Shown here piece by piece: positions 53,298 to 62,433 of a stretch of 64,000 bases of DNA. Under the pieces are notes generated by a model, which had not been told where the DNA came from, made no database searches, and saw only the letters and a list, made by a program, of their open reading frames with translations. The stretch is taken from positions 71,761 through 135,760 of the forward strand of contig JAEWLI010000166.1 of the NCBI GenBank assembly GCA_023393375.1, in the 5' to 3' direction. The stretch's first letter is position 1. The number at the start of each line of letters is the position of its first letter. The DNA is from Bacteroidota bacterium. Its GTDB lineage: Bacteria > Bacteroidota > Bacteroidia > Cytophagales > Cyclobacteriaceae. Made by a program: the position numbers and the translations under genes.

Positions 53298-54333
53298 ATC
53301 GCCATTTAAAAATTTTTAAGGCAAATGTAAAAAAAATAACTCCCAAACCCAGTAAAATGGCAATTTCCTGCCAAACATGAATCAATGATGCACCCTCATT
53401 AAAAACTGCTCGCATCGCGTCAGCTACCAGGGTCAAAGGCAAGAACTTCACTATTCCCACAGCCCAATCGGGAAAGTTTTCATAAGAAAAGAATATGCCT
53501 GAAAGAATGAGCATTGGCATGGTCGTGGCATTTATTAATCCATTTCCCACCTGACTGTGTTCCGCCCTCGACGCCAATAATACAGCAAGTGCCGAGAAAG
53601 TAACAACTCCAGAAATAATGGCAAGTAACAAAGTGGGCAGATTCCCCTGTATTTCTACCCCAAAGGCCCAGTGGGCAAATAAATATATGATCGACATTTC
53701 AAAGATCAATAGCAAAGCTCTACTGACTACCTGTGACAGCAGAAACACTGCTTTGTTCATTGGTGTTGCTACCATTCTTCGCATCAGCTTTTTAATGCGA
53801 AAGTCAATCAGGTTCCATCCTATTCCCCACAGGCATGAATTCATTATTCCCATTGCCAATAATCCTGGAACAAGAAAATCTATATACCTGTGCCCGCTTG
53901 TGGTGATGTAGGAAGTTTTAAACTTGTCCTTGTCGGAAGACATTAACGCATGGGTTGCCAAAAGATAGGTCATTCGGGCATCGCTATTGTCCGGGTCAAA
54001 GTGAAAATACATTTCATTTTCCACTGATGGTTTGACATATACCGACAACTGTCCACGTTTGGTTCTTAGTAAGGCATCTTTTTCTGATAGAAATATGATT
54101 TTAAAACTACCGGTTTTCTCAAGAGAGTCCAATTGTTGTTGAAAAGTAGCATCATATTGAGCCTTGTCACCAACTACTGCTATGGTTCTTTTTTCTGCAG
54201 GACGGTGCATAAAAGCTAACCCCAATACGACGATCATGAGAATAGGAAAGGCAAAACCCCAAAACAACACTGATGGGGAACGGTAAAATTCCTTAAATTG
54301 TACCATTAACAGGTTGATGAATACACTATTCAT
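53296..54333 (-). CDS. ABC-2 type transporter permease
   Basis: This 345-aa protein has a first span near residues 20-40, a periplasmic domain (about 45-170) and five further C-terminal spans, as in ABC-2/DrrB-like permeases. Sequences such as FIDFLVPGLLAMGIMNSCLWGIGW and PLTLVADAMRAVFNEGA match the family. It overlaps the ATPase gene by 8 bases, so the pair forms one exporter. The substrate is unknown; lipids, drugs and peptides are all possible. Confidence 0.9.
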   Translation of the reverse strand: MNSVFINLLMVQFKEFYRSPSVLFWGFAFPILMIVVLGLAFMHRPAEKRTIAVVGDKAQYDATFQQQLDSLEKTGSFKIIFLSEKDALLRTKRGQLSVYVKPSVENEMYFHFDPDNSDARMTYLLATHALMSSDKDKFKTSYITTSGHRYIDFLVPGLLAMGIMNSCLWGIGWNLIDFRIKKLMRRMVATPMNKAVFLLSQVVSRALLLIFEMSIIYLFAHWAFGVEIQGNLPTLLLAIISGVVTFSALAVLLASRAEHSQVGNGLINATTMPMLILSGIFFSYENFPDWAVGIVKFLPLTLVADAMRAVFNEGASLIHVWQEIAILLGLGVIFFTFALKIFKWR

Positions 54334-55276
54334 GCAACCTCCTTCCAGTCATGGATACAAAAAGGTCATCAAGGGTTTTTTTGTGTGATTCCAATTCCAA
54401 TATTTCGATGTTCAGTGCTTTTAGTTCTTCAAGACAGGTAGGCAATGATTTGGCAATCTCATCAACTTCCATTCTCCCGATTACTGTACCTGCTTCACCA
54501 TTTTGCCATTGAAGATCTACAATACCTTTGGTCTGAAATGGATTTTCCAAAGAGGGTTTTTTATTGATTCTGAAGGTAATGATTTCGCCACCCGAGAAAT
54601 GGGAGAGAAGCTGCCGAAGTGTTCCCTGTGCAATGATTTTCCCTTGATCCATGATCACGATCCTGTCACAGAGCTTTTCAGCTTCTTCCATATAATGGGT
54701 CGTCAAAATCATAGTTATATTTTTATTATGATTTAGCTGACGCAGGATTTCCCATATCTCTCTTCTTGCATTGGGATCAAGTCCGGTGGTGGGTTCATCT
54801 AAAATCAATATTTCCGGATGATTAAGCAGGCCTACCCCTAATGCTAATCTTTGACGTTGTCCTCCGGACAAATTTATGGTGTAATCATTTGTTTTGTCTT
54901 TCAGATTCACCAAATCAATGATTTCATCTGATCTCTTTCTGGGCAGGTTGTAAAAACTACCAAATAAATTCAGGATTTCTTTTACAGTAAGTTTATCGAT
55001 AAATCGGGTTTCCTGCAGAGATAATCCCATTATTTTTCTGATTTGCAGTGCATGTGATTTCCAGGATAAACCATTGATGATGATTTCCCCCTTATCAGGG
55101 TGTTGTAACCCTTCTACCATCTCTACCAAGGTGGTTTTTCCGGCACCATTAGGGCCTAGCAATGCCAGATATTCCCCTTTCCTGATCTCAAGGTCTATGT
55201 GGTCAACAGCTATTACTTGTTTAAATCGTTTGCTTACTTCCCTGATCTGAATCAATTGAATTGAATTTGATTGCAA
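54326..55276 (-). CDS. ABC transporter ATP-binding protein
   Basis: The 316-aa ATPase contains Walker A GPNGAGKTT, a signature LSGGQRQR, Walker B LILDEPTTG and the switch His in TTHYMEEAE. A C-terminal domain of about 90 residues resembles the DUF4162/DrrA-type tail. No ATG is available; TTG at 55276 is used, with a stop in frame just upstream. It powers the overlapping permease. Confidence 0.92.
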   Translation of the reverse strand: MQSNSIQLIQIREVSKRFKQVIAVDHIDLEIRKGEYLALLGPNGAGKTTLVEMVEGLQHPDKGEIIINGLSWKSHALQIRKIMGLSLQETRFIDKLTVKEILNLFGSFYNLPRKRSDEIIDLVNLKDKTNDYTINLSGGQRQRLALGVGLLNHPEILILDEPTTGLDPNARREIWEILRQLNHNKNITMILTTHYMEEAEKLCDRIVIMDQGKIIAQGTLRQLLSHFSGGEIITFRINKKPSLENPFQTKGIVDLQWQNGEAGTVIGRMEVDEIAKSLPTCLEELKALNIEILELESHKKTLDDLFVSMTGRRLHE

Positions 55277-55409
55277 AATTAATCATTTCGCCCATTAACG
55301 AAAGTGTATCAAAGTTTTGTTTGGCAGAGGTATTGTCAAACTTTTTAATACACTACCTGTTTAATTTAAATGATAGAATAATGGTCAGTCACAAAAAACT
55401 ATTTCAACC

Positions 55410-55832
55410 ATGAATATGAAATTTATTTCTTCAACAGTGCACGGTGTCTTGGATTACCTGAGTGGACTACTTTTAATCATACTTCCTCTCATTTTGTTGC
55501 CGGCTTCAGCTCCTCAAATAGCTGTTATTCTACCTATTGCGGCAGGGGTTCTTATTTTGGTGATGGCAGTATTTACTAATTATGAATTAGGGCTTGTGCG
55601 AAAAATTGGCATGGCTAATCATGTGATGATTGATAATGGACTGGGCGTATTCATTGCTGTTTCACCTTGGTTGTTTGGTTTTTATGAGGTTACTTCTGCC
55701 TTACATTTGATTGCCGGTATTTTTATAATTACAGTGGGTATGTTTACCAATTCACTTACCACCACCAATCAACATGACACTAAATTGCCGGGGGAAATTA
55801 CAAGAGATTTTTTAGGACAAAAAGGGGGTTAA
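55410..55832 (+). CDS. SPW-repeat-like membrane protein, 140 aa
   Basis: The protein has four predicted membrane spans and the VSPWLFGF motif at the third, the hallmark of SPW-repeat proteins, plus the related HGVLDYLSG start. It should be in the inner membrane. No function is known for the family. The 3' end overlaps the convergent histidine kinase gene by 4 bases. Confidence 0.8.
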   Translation: MNMKFISSTVHGVLDYLSGLLLIILPLILLPASAPQIAVILPIAAGVLILVMAVFTNYELGLVRKIGMANHVMIDNGLGVFIAVSPWLFGFYEVTSALHLIAGIFIITVGMFTNSLTTTNQHDTKLPGEITRDFLGQKGG

Positions 55833-56917
55833 GGTGCAATTTCCGAAAATTTCGGGAACTCAATATAAAAACTTGTACCAACATTGACCTTGCTCTCAAA
55901 CCATATTTTCCCTTGATGTAGATCAACCAAATGTTTTATGATATGCAATCCTAAACCAAATGGTTTTTCGCCCTTTATTCCTTTTCGTTTTGCTTTGGTA
56001 AATTTTTCAAAAATGTGAGGGTGCAACTCTTCCGGTATTCCAATTCCGGTATCATGCACTTCTATTCTTACCTTATCAGTATGTTCTGCAACTTTAATTA
56101 TGATTTTGCCTGTTTCAGGTGTGAATTTGTAGGCATTTGATAAAAGGTTTTCAAAAATCAACATCGATTTTACTTCATCCAGTTCTACATACACATCTTG
56201 ATCACCTTGAAGTTCAAACCTGTCACTTTTCCCAAAAATCCCATAAGTGTCAACTAGTAAACGCAACCTTTCGGTGATATTCATGCGGCTTTTTTTTAGC
56301 TTAATTTGCGACGACTGGATATACTCCAGCTCCAGAATATCTGACATGAAATTTATACTGTTTTTACAGGCGTTTTTTATAATCCGGATATAATTGCCGA
56401 TCCCATTTTCCACCCCGGTTTCCAATCCTTTTTCTAAAAGAAAGATAGAAGTATTGATATGAGAAATCATTCCCCTTAGATCGTGAGCAATAATATGAAT
56501 AACCATGTCCTTTCGTTCATTCACGTTCAAGAGGTTCTCCATATAATTTTTTTCCAGTGTAATATCCCGCAACATAAAGAAATGACCTGTTTGAATATTA
56601 TCATCTGGTACTCGGGTTACTTCTACCCATTTTACTCGCTGATCTGGCGTAATTATTCTAATATCTTGGTTTCTGTATTTATCATTATTCTTATTGCGGG
56701 AATAAAAAATGATAAAGTCTTTACGGTCATCCTCATGAATGGTATCCATTAATAAAGTGGGATTTGTAATATACTCATTTACAGGCCTTTCCCATAATTC
56801 TTTGAACTTATACTCACTTACACTCAGTTGATTCGTCTGTTGGTCGTAAAGCATAAACATGATACCCGGGACAGCATCTAAAGCACTGGGGAGATGATTA
56901 TTGTTCTGTTTCGTCAT
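55829..56917 (-). CDS. PAS-containing sensor histidine kinase, 362 aa
   Basis: From ATG 56917 the protein has a PAS/PAC domain (about 15-122; TPDQRVKWVEVTRVPDD, FFMLRDIT), then a HisKA domain with His145 (HIIAHDLRGMISH) and an HATPase (LLSNAYKFTPETG, HDTGIGIP, KPFGLGLHIIKHLV). No membrane span is present, so it is a soluble kinase with an unknown ligand. An upstream in-frame extension to 57049 contains little coding signal. The overlap with the SPW gene indicates convergent transcripts. Confidence 0.9.
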   Translation of the reverse strand: MTKQNNNHLPSALDAVPGIMFMLYDQQTNQLSVSEYKFKELWERPVNEYITNPTLLMDTIHEDDRKDFIIFYSRNKNNDKYRNQDIRIITPDQRVKWVEVTRVPDDNIQTGHFFMLRDITLEKNYMENLLNVNERKDMVIHIIAHDLRGMISHINTSIFLLEKGLETGVENGIGNYIRIIKNACKNSINFMSDILELEYIQSSQIKLKKSRMNITERLRLLVDTYGIFGKSDRFELQGDQDVYVELDEVKSMLIFENLLSNAYKFTPETGKIIIKVAEHTDKVRIEVHDTGIGIPEELHPHIFEKFTKAKRKGIKGEKPFGLGLHIIKHLVDLHQGKIWFESKVNVGTSFYIEFPKFSEIAP

Positions 56918-57173
56918 GATAGCAAATCTTCTGATTTTTATTAACCCCATAAAGTGGATTATGTTCACGAGGTTCAAATTGTAAAATGATACAGACAACA
57001 CCTGATTTTTTAAGACAAACAAATAGTTATAGTTCAAAAATTGGAACAAATAAGCTTAACATATAAATCAGCCTAAAGATGAATAGGAGGCGGTTATTTA
57101 ATATGATTTGATATGCCTAATCATTAAAATGTTGGAAGTAAGCAGTTGGTCTTCCGCCTTACCCCCTAAAAAC

Positions 57174-57196
57174 AAAAAACCCCTGCCAAGGAGAGG
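57174..57196 (-). terminator. Terminator of uxaC
   Basis: Minus-strand CCTCT...AGGGG (stem 57180-57196 on the plus strand) has five pairs with one G-T and is followed by a TTTTTT run. It lies about 30 bases after the uxaC stop, with moderate strength. Confidence 0.5.
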
Positions 57197-57226
57197 CTGA
57201 ACTTTAAAACTACACGTTCTGCCGTA

Positions 57227-58627
57227 TTAAAAACCAAAATATTTTTTAGCATTATTGTAGCAAATGTCCTGAATCATTTTTCCTACAAATGGAAGATCAT
57301 TTGGGATTTCCCCATTTTCAATGTCATTACCAAACAAGTTACAGATGATCCGGCGGAAATATTCGTGTCTGGGAAAAGACAGAAAACTGCGGGAATCAGT
57401 CAACATTCCGATGAATTGACTTGCCAATCCTAGGTTGGAAAGTGAGTTGAAATGCTTCTCCATTCCGTCTTTTTGGTCGTTAAACCACCATCCGGCACCG
57501 AATTGCACTTTGCCGGCAACCGATCCATCATTAAAATTGCCAACCATTGTGGCAACCATGTCATTGTCACTAGCATTGATATTATAAATGATGGTTTTCG
57601 TCAATTGATCTGTTTCATCCAACCTGCTAAGAAACTTTGCCATAGATTGGGCAACTTTAAAATCGCCAATCGAATCCCAACCAGTATCAGCACCCAGGGT
57701 GCGGAACATGCGTAGGTTGTTATTCCGTATAGCACCATAGTGAAATTGCTGTACCCAACCTTTGGCATGATCCATTTTGGCAAAATCTACCATCAGTGCC
57801 GATTTAAGTTTTAAAGCTTCCTCCGTAGTAAGATTTTCACCTTTACGTATTTTCATGAAAAATTTATCTACTTCTTGTTGGGTGTAATCCTCCGCATAAA
57901 ATTCTTCAATACCATGATCTGATACTTTACTCCCCATAGAGGCAAAGAAATCATGACGTTTTTGTAAACCCTCAAGTAAAGTGGCATAAGAGCGAATTTC
58001 TATACCAGAAACCTCTTCCAATTTATCCAGATATTGATTGTATGGTCCAGGATGGTCTACTGCCATGGCTTTATCCGGGCGCCATGCAGGTAATATTTTA
58101 ATGTCAAAATCCGATTCAGCGATTTGTCTATGAAACCGCAAATCATCAATAGGATCATCTGTGGTACATAATGTGGTGACATTCATTTTTTTAAGCAAAC
58201 TACGGACACTATATTCAGGCTGAACCAGTTTTTCGTTTGCCTTACTGTAAATTTCCTTAGCGGTATCGGGTGCCAGCAAATTATGGATATTAAAATATCG
58301 CTGCAGCTCTAAATGAGTCCAATGAAATAGTGGATTGCGAAGTGTATATGGTACTACTTTGGCCCACTGTTCAAATTTCTCCTCGTCAGTAGCATTTCCG
58401 GTAATGTATTTTTCATTGACGCCGAAGGTTCTCATAGCCCTCCATTTATAATGATCGCCGTATAGCCAGATTTGAGTTAGATTATCAAAATTTTTATCTT
58501 CAGCTATTTCATCCGGGGGAAGGTGATTGTGATAATCTATAATCGGCATCTGTTTGGCATACTCATGATACAAGCTTTCGGCTGTTTTGGTCTGCAACAG
58601 GAAATTATCATCAAGAAATTTTTTCAT
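57227..58627 (-). CDS. uxaC: Glucuronate/galacturonate isomerase
   Basis: UxaC isomerises D-glucuronate to D-fructuronate and D-galacturonate to D-tagaturonate. The 466-aa length is normal. Metal-binding HxH is in DYHNHLPPDEIA, and later family blocks are TTDDPIDDLRFH, FHYGAIRNNNLRMFRTLGADTGWDSIGD and MLTDSRSFLSFPRHEYFRRI. ATG 58627 is chosen over a TTG two codons earlier. It is downstream of uxaE in the same orientation and therefore probably controlled by the same operator. Confidence 0.96.
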   Translation of the reverse strand: MKKFLDDNFLLQTKTAESLYHEYAKQMPIIDYHNHLPPDEIAEDKNFDNLTQIWLYGDHYKWRAMRTFGVNEKYITGNATDEEKFEQWAKVVPYTLRNPLFHWTHLELQRYFNIHNLLAPDTAKEIYSKANEKLVQPEYSVRSLLKKMNVTTLCTTDDPIDDLRFHRQIAESDFDIKILPAWRPDKAMAVDHPGPYNQYLDKLEEVSGIEIRSYATLLEGLQKRHDFFASMGSKVSDHGIEEFYAEDYTQQEVDKFFMKIRKGENLTTEEALKLKSALMVDFAKMDHAKGWVQQFHYGAIRNNNLRMFRTLGADTGWDSIGDFKVAQSMAKFLSRLDETDQLTKTIIYNINASDNDMVATMVGNFNDGSVAGKVQFGAGWWFNDQKDGMEKHFNSLSNLGLASQFIGMLTDSRSFLSFPRHEYFRRIICNLFGNDIENGEIPNDLPFVGKMIQDICYNNAKKYFGF

Positions 58628-58686
58628 TATCAAGTTTCGAATATTCGGCCATAAAATTAGTGGTTTCTGCCATCCCTACCAATTAT

Positions 58687-59934
58687 TTATAAATTGAATA
58701 ATCGTTTGATATGTCTGCTCCAAATATTTTCAGTGACTTGCCGGCCAATTAATGCCTCGTGCTTGTTTAGCAAATGGATATATTCATCGTGTATCTCAGC
58801 TGCCAATTTATAAGCCACATGGATCAATTGTCTCATGTTTGGATTATAATTCGGATTTTCAGGCACATGCCTTAAAGTTTCTGCCATTCTTTGGTTATCC
58901 CAATCTGCCACCTCATCAGGTGAAGGCAATTGATTGTCTTGTATATCTATAACTGTGGAATATGGTTTGCAAAGATCCTCCATGTTGTAGAAAGCTTTTT
59001 TGTAAATCTCTTTCACAAACGACAAAGCTTGACCACCTGCAAGAGATAATCCGATAATCTCCTCCAACCAGGTAGTCCCTGCGGTTTTTATATGAATTCC
59101 TTTGTTGTGTTTTTTAAGCAATTCTCCCATCACGGGATAAATGGAAAATTTATCACTACCAGAATGTACACTTAATTTCAGGTCTTCGGGCAATCCAAAT
59201 TGTTTGATCGCATAATCAATGACCAATAAATCATCCTCAAATTCATGTGCAAACTGATCTATATTGCCTGCATAATCTACACCTTTGTTAAATCTTCCGG
59301 TAAATTTTGGGGCAATAGTTTGTACCGGCACCTTATATTCTGCCAGCAAACCAAGGATAAAATACAATTCTATCGGTGTTTGTGGTTGATCCACTTCATC
59401 CATAGACACTTCTGTCACAAAATCACCTGTTTTGTTTTTTCTTATGTATTGATAAATTGTTGTGGCTTGTTTTATAGCATGAATATACTTTTCGCCTATT
59501 TCGTTTAAGAAATCTAGTGAAATATTAAAAGTCTTATTTATTCCAGGTATGGTAATTTCTCCAGTCAGACGTTTATTTTTTTGAATAAATGCATCTACAT
59601 CAATACGATCACCTTTTTGTCCGATATAGTCAGCTACATCAATCGTATAAAAATCGGCAATTTCAAGGAATCGGTCTACTGTGTTCAAGTTGATATGATC
59701 AGCATCAACAAAATATGGAAAAGACCAGTTTAATTCCGCTACTGCAGCATCAGCGGCTTCTCTTGTGGTTAATGGCACAGAGCCTATCGTTAAATGTTCT
59801 CTGTTTGATTTATTCCAGACAGGTGTTATCTGAATGTTGCTTTCTCGGGCTAATAATAAAGCTTTTAACAATGCTTCACCCTGATGGGTGAATCGATCGC
59901 CAATCCCCCAGGAATATTTTCCTAATTTCATCAT
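58687..59934 (-). CDS. uxaE: Tagaturonate epimerase
   Basis: UxaE epimerises D-tagaturonate to D-fructuronate, replacing the tagaturonate reductase route. The 415-aa protein matches the family in order: KYSWGIGDRFTHQGEALLKAL near the start, EVSMDEVDQPQTP, IAPKFTGRFNKGVDY and KLSVHSGSDKFSIYP. ATG 59934 (MMKLGKYS) is preferred. The frame opens at 59970, but that extension lies inside the operator palindrome at 59956-59973 and so is unlikely to be translated. uxaC follows about 60 bases later. Confidence 0.9.
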   Translation of the reverse strand: MMKLGKYSWGIGDRFTHQGEALLKALLLARESNIQITPVWNKSNREHLTIGSVPLTTREAADAAVAELNWSFPYFVDADHINLNTVDRFLEIADFYTIDVADYIGQKGDRIDVDAFIQKNKRLTGEITIPGINKTFNISLDFLNEIGEKYIHAIKQATTIYQYIRKNKTGDFVTEVSMDEVDQPQTPIELYFILGLLAEYKVPVQTIAPKFTGRFNKGVDYAGNIDQFAHEFEDDLLVIDYAIKQFGLPEDLKLSVHSGSDKFSIYPVMGELLKKHNKGIHIKTAGTTWLEEIIGLSLAGGQALSFVKEIYKKAFYNMEDLCKPYSTVIDIQDNQLPSPDEVADWDNQRMAETLRHVPENPNYNPNMRQLIHVAYKLAAEIHDEYIHLLNKHEALIGRQVTENIWSRHIKRLFNL

Positions 59935-59948
59935 CTTTATTCTTTCAT

Positions 59949-59978
59949 ACGAATATTCGTGTGCGCACACGAAAAGTA
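59949..59978. promoter_or_regulatory. LacI-type operator and -7 box of uxaE-uxaC
   Basis: TTCGTGTGCGCACACGAA (59956-59973) is a perfect 18-bp palindrome with the half-site form TTCGT-N8-ACGAA and central CG as in LacI-family operators. A second palindrome ACGAATATTCGT (59949-59960) overlaps it, adding a half-site. On the minus strand TACTTTTC (59971-59978) is a degenerate -7 box partly inside the operator, so binding would block transcription of uxaE. Confidence 0.72.
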
Positions 59979-60010
59979 GTAATTATTTTTTATATTTAAG
60001 TTTTTCTCAA

Positions 60011-60037
60011 TACTTTTGTTTCGTTAACGTACACGAA
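60011..60037 (+). promoter_or_regulatory. -7 box and second LacI-type operator before the LacI gene
   Basis: TACTTTTG (60011-60018) matches TAnnTTTG. TTCGTTAACGTACACGAA (60020-60037) follows after one base and has the same TTCGT-N8-ACGAA half-sites and spacing as the uxaE operator. It would cover the start of transcription, implying autoregulation of the regulator gene and the genes behind it. Confidence 0.7.
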
Positions 60038-60051
60038 AATTTAATATAGAT

Positions 60052-61122
60052 ATGCCCGTAAAAGATCATCAGAAAATCAAAATAAAAGATGTAGCTGAAA
60101 TAGCGGGTGTATCGGTTGGCACTGTTGATCGTGTGATGCATAATAGGGGTGAAGTAGCTGAAGAAACAAAAGCTAAAGTATTGAACGCAATCAATGAATT
60201 GCAATATATTCCAAATATGATCGCCCGGTCACTGGCTTTAAAAAAGAAATTTCGCTTTGCTGCTTTATTGCCTGAATCCAAATCACACAATGATTATTGG
60301 TATGGCCCATTGCAGGGAATTAAAAATGCCGCTGAAGAACTAGATACTTATAAACTTGATGTGGATATTCAGTATTTTAACCAGTCTGATTCCGCATCCT
60401 TCCAGCTAAAAGCTAATCAAATTATAAACTCCAATCCAGATGGTTTCATCTTTCCTCCTTTATTTGAAGAGTTGGCTCATGATGCCATCACTCAGTGCCG
60501 TAAACTGAATGTTCCTTTTTCAATAATTGATTCGAATCTGGATATTGAAGATAAAGTGAGTTTTATTGGTCAGAATTCTTTTCAAAGTGGCTACCTAGCA
60601 GGAAAATTGATACATCAATTTGCAGGTAGGAAATCGGGGAAATTCATTGTTTTGCTAATGGAAGAAGGGGCAAGTTCTGCACAGGTAAATAAACGGACAA
60701 GGGGGTTTCTTGATTATTTTCAGCACAATGATGAGATATCATCAAACAGGGTAGTGGTTCTGAGAGCTGAAAGCAGAAATTTCAAAACGTTAAAAGAATT
60801 TCTGATCCAGCATTTTAGTCAAAATAGTGACATTTCAGGAGTATTTATACCCAATTCACGGTCTTATTTATTTTGTGAATTGGTAGATAAGGATTTGGTT
60901 AAAAATGTTTGTGTGATCGGTTATGATTTATTGGAAAAAAATATAACCTGTTTGGAAAATGAACGCATTCATTTTTTAATCGCTCAGAATCCATCAAAAC
61001 AAGGCTACAAGGCTGTAATGGATCTTTTTGATCATATTGTTTTGAAAAAAGAAGTTAAAAAGGAATCATTTATTCCGATAGATATTATCATAAAGGAAAA
61101 TTACAGGTATTACCTAGATTAG
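60052..61122 (+). CDS. LacI-family transcriptional regulator of uronate catabolism
   Basis: The 356-aa regulator has an N-terminal helix-turn-helix (IKIKDVAEIAGVSVGTVDRVMHNRGEVAEETKAKV, about 8-42), the hinge MIARSLALKK and a periplasmic-binding-like effector domain. It lies between uxaE and the kdgK-kdgA genes with its operators on both sides. Its likely ligand is a uronate intermediate such as tagaturonate, fructuronate or KDG, inferred from context only. The GTVDRVMH recognition helix belongs to the less common sugar-acid type. Confidence 0.9.
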   Translation: MPVKDHQKIKIKDVAEIAGVSVGTVDRVMHNRGEVAEETKAKVLNAINELQYIPNMIARSLALKKKFRFAALLPESKSHNDYWYGPLQGIKNAAEELDTYKLDVDIQYFNQSDSASFQLKANQIINSNPDGFIFPPLFEELAHDAITQCRKLNVPFSIIDSNLDIEDKVSFIGQNSFQSGYLAGKLIHQFAGRKSGKFIVLLMEEGASSAQVNKRTRGFLDYFQHNDEISSNRVVVLRAESRNFKTLKEFLIQHFSQNSDISGVFIPNSRSYLFCELVDKDLVKNVCVIGYDLLEKNITCLENERIHFLIAQNPSKQGYKAVMDLFDHIVLKKEVKKESFIPIDIIIKENYRYYLD

Positions 61123-61237
61123 GAGTTAGAGCTTAAAAATATTAATATATCTTTGAAAATGATTTAGAATAATCACTCAATGTCGATCGTCTTTTATTCA
61201 TACAATTGATTGAAGAAGATTCAAAAATAAAAGGAAA

Positions 61238-62410
61238 ATGAAATTTACACGAAGATCGTTTTTGGCTACATCCGGGTTAATTGCCACTGGAACAGCACTG
61301 GGTATGACCCCGTCATTGAAAAATGAACAGGAAATTAGGGTTGGCATTATCGGTACTGGTGTAAGGGGTCAGGAATTGGCATCTTCTATCAGGAATATTT
61401 CCAATATGAAAACCATAGCCTGTTGCGATGTTATTCCTTTTAGGTTGAAGGATGGTATTTCAAAAGCAGGTCACGATGCCAAAAGTTATACTGATTATAG
61501 AAAACTGCTTGAAGACAAAAGTGTCAATGCAGTGATTATTTCCACTCCTTTCAGCATGCATGGTCAGATGGCACTTGATGCAATCGATGCAGGCAAGCAT
61601 GTATTTTGTGAAAAAACCATGGTGAAAGGAATTGACGATATTCAAAAAGTAGTAAAAAAAGCAAATTCAAAAAAACTAATATTTCAAACCGGTCATCAAT
61701 ATCATTCCTCAAGATTATATGTAAAAGTAGTGGAGATGATTAAAGAGGGGGTTATTGGTGATGTGTCAGCTTTTGAATGTCAGTGGAACCGAAACACCAC
61801 CTGGAGAAGGATAGTCCCTGAACCTAAATGGGAAAGGTTGATCAATTGGAGAATGTATGATGAATATTCGGGTGGTTTGGTAGCTGAATTAAATTCCCAT
61901 CAAATAGATTTTGTCAACTGGGTGTTAGATGCCCATCCTCAAAAAGTAGTGGGTATGGGTGGAATTGATTATTACAAAGACGGAAGAGAAACATTTGATA
62001 ATACCCATCTTATTTTTGATTATCCAAGTGGGGTTCGGGCTAAATTTACCTGTCTTACTACCAATCGTTTTCAGAATTACATGATCAAGGTGTTGGGCAA
62101 AAAAGGAACTATTATTCTGGACCTCGATAAAGCTGTTCTTTTTGCGGAAAACGATGCTGCAGGATACGATGGTGTAGACGGTGTTTCAAGTGCAACCATG
62201 AAAATTTGGGAACAAGGAACACCCATTGAAGTAGAAAGACTTGATCCAACCCTACAGGCATTAACAGATTTTGGAGATGCCATTAGAAACCAGACCAAAC
62301 CATTATCTGATGTAAAATCAGGTGCTATTACCTCGATTTGTGTGGAAATGGGTAATCAGGCGATGAAGAATGAAAGAATAGAATACTGGCAAGAAAAATA
62401 CAATATTTAA
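61238..62410 (+). CDS. Tat-exported Gfo/Idh/MocA-family oxidoreductase
   Basis: The protein starts KFTRRSFLATSGL, a twin-arginine signal, then carries a Rossmann fold with GIIGTGVRGQEL. The next block is HVFCEKTMVKGI, with the EKP-like motif altered to EKT, and the C-terminal Gfo domain follows (SGGLVAELNSHQIDFVNWVLD). Such exported oxidoreductases with bound NAD(P) are common in Bacteroidota sugar loci. Its substrate could be a uronate or an oligosaccharide unit. It is inserted between the LacI gene and kdgK, about 115 bases after the former. Confidence 0.88.
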   Translation: MKFTRRSFLATSGLIATGTALGMTPSLKNEQEIRVGIIGTGVRGQELASSIRNISNMKTIACCDVIPFRLKDGISKAGHDAKSYTDYRKLLEDKSVNAVIISTPFSMHGQMALDAIDAGKHVFCEKTMVKGIDDIQKVVKKANSKKLIFQTGHQYHSSRLYVKVVEMIKEGVIGDVSAFECQWNRNTTWRRIVPEPKWERLINWRMYDEYSGGLVAELNSHQIDFVNWVLDAHPQKVVGMGGIDYYKDGRETFDNTHLIFDYPSGVRAKFTCLTTNRFQNYMIKVLGKKGTIILDLDKAVLFAENDAAGYDGVDGVSSATMKIWEQGTPIEVERLDPTLQALTDFGDAIRNQTKPLSDVKSGAITSICVEMGNQAMKNERIEYWQEKYNI

Positions 62411-62433
62411 TTTTAGCTTATTAATTTACATAA

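Noticed and set aside
59935..59970. N-terminal extension of UxaE to 59970
   Set aside because: The extra codons are inside the LacI-type operator palindrome, so the ATG at 59934 is preferred.
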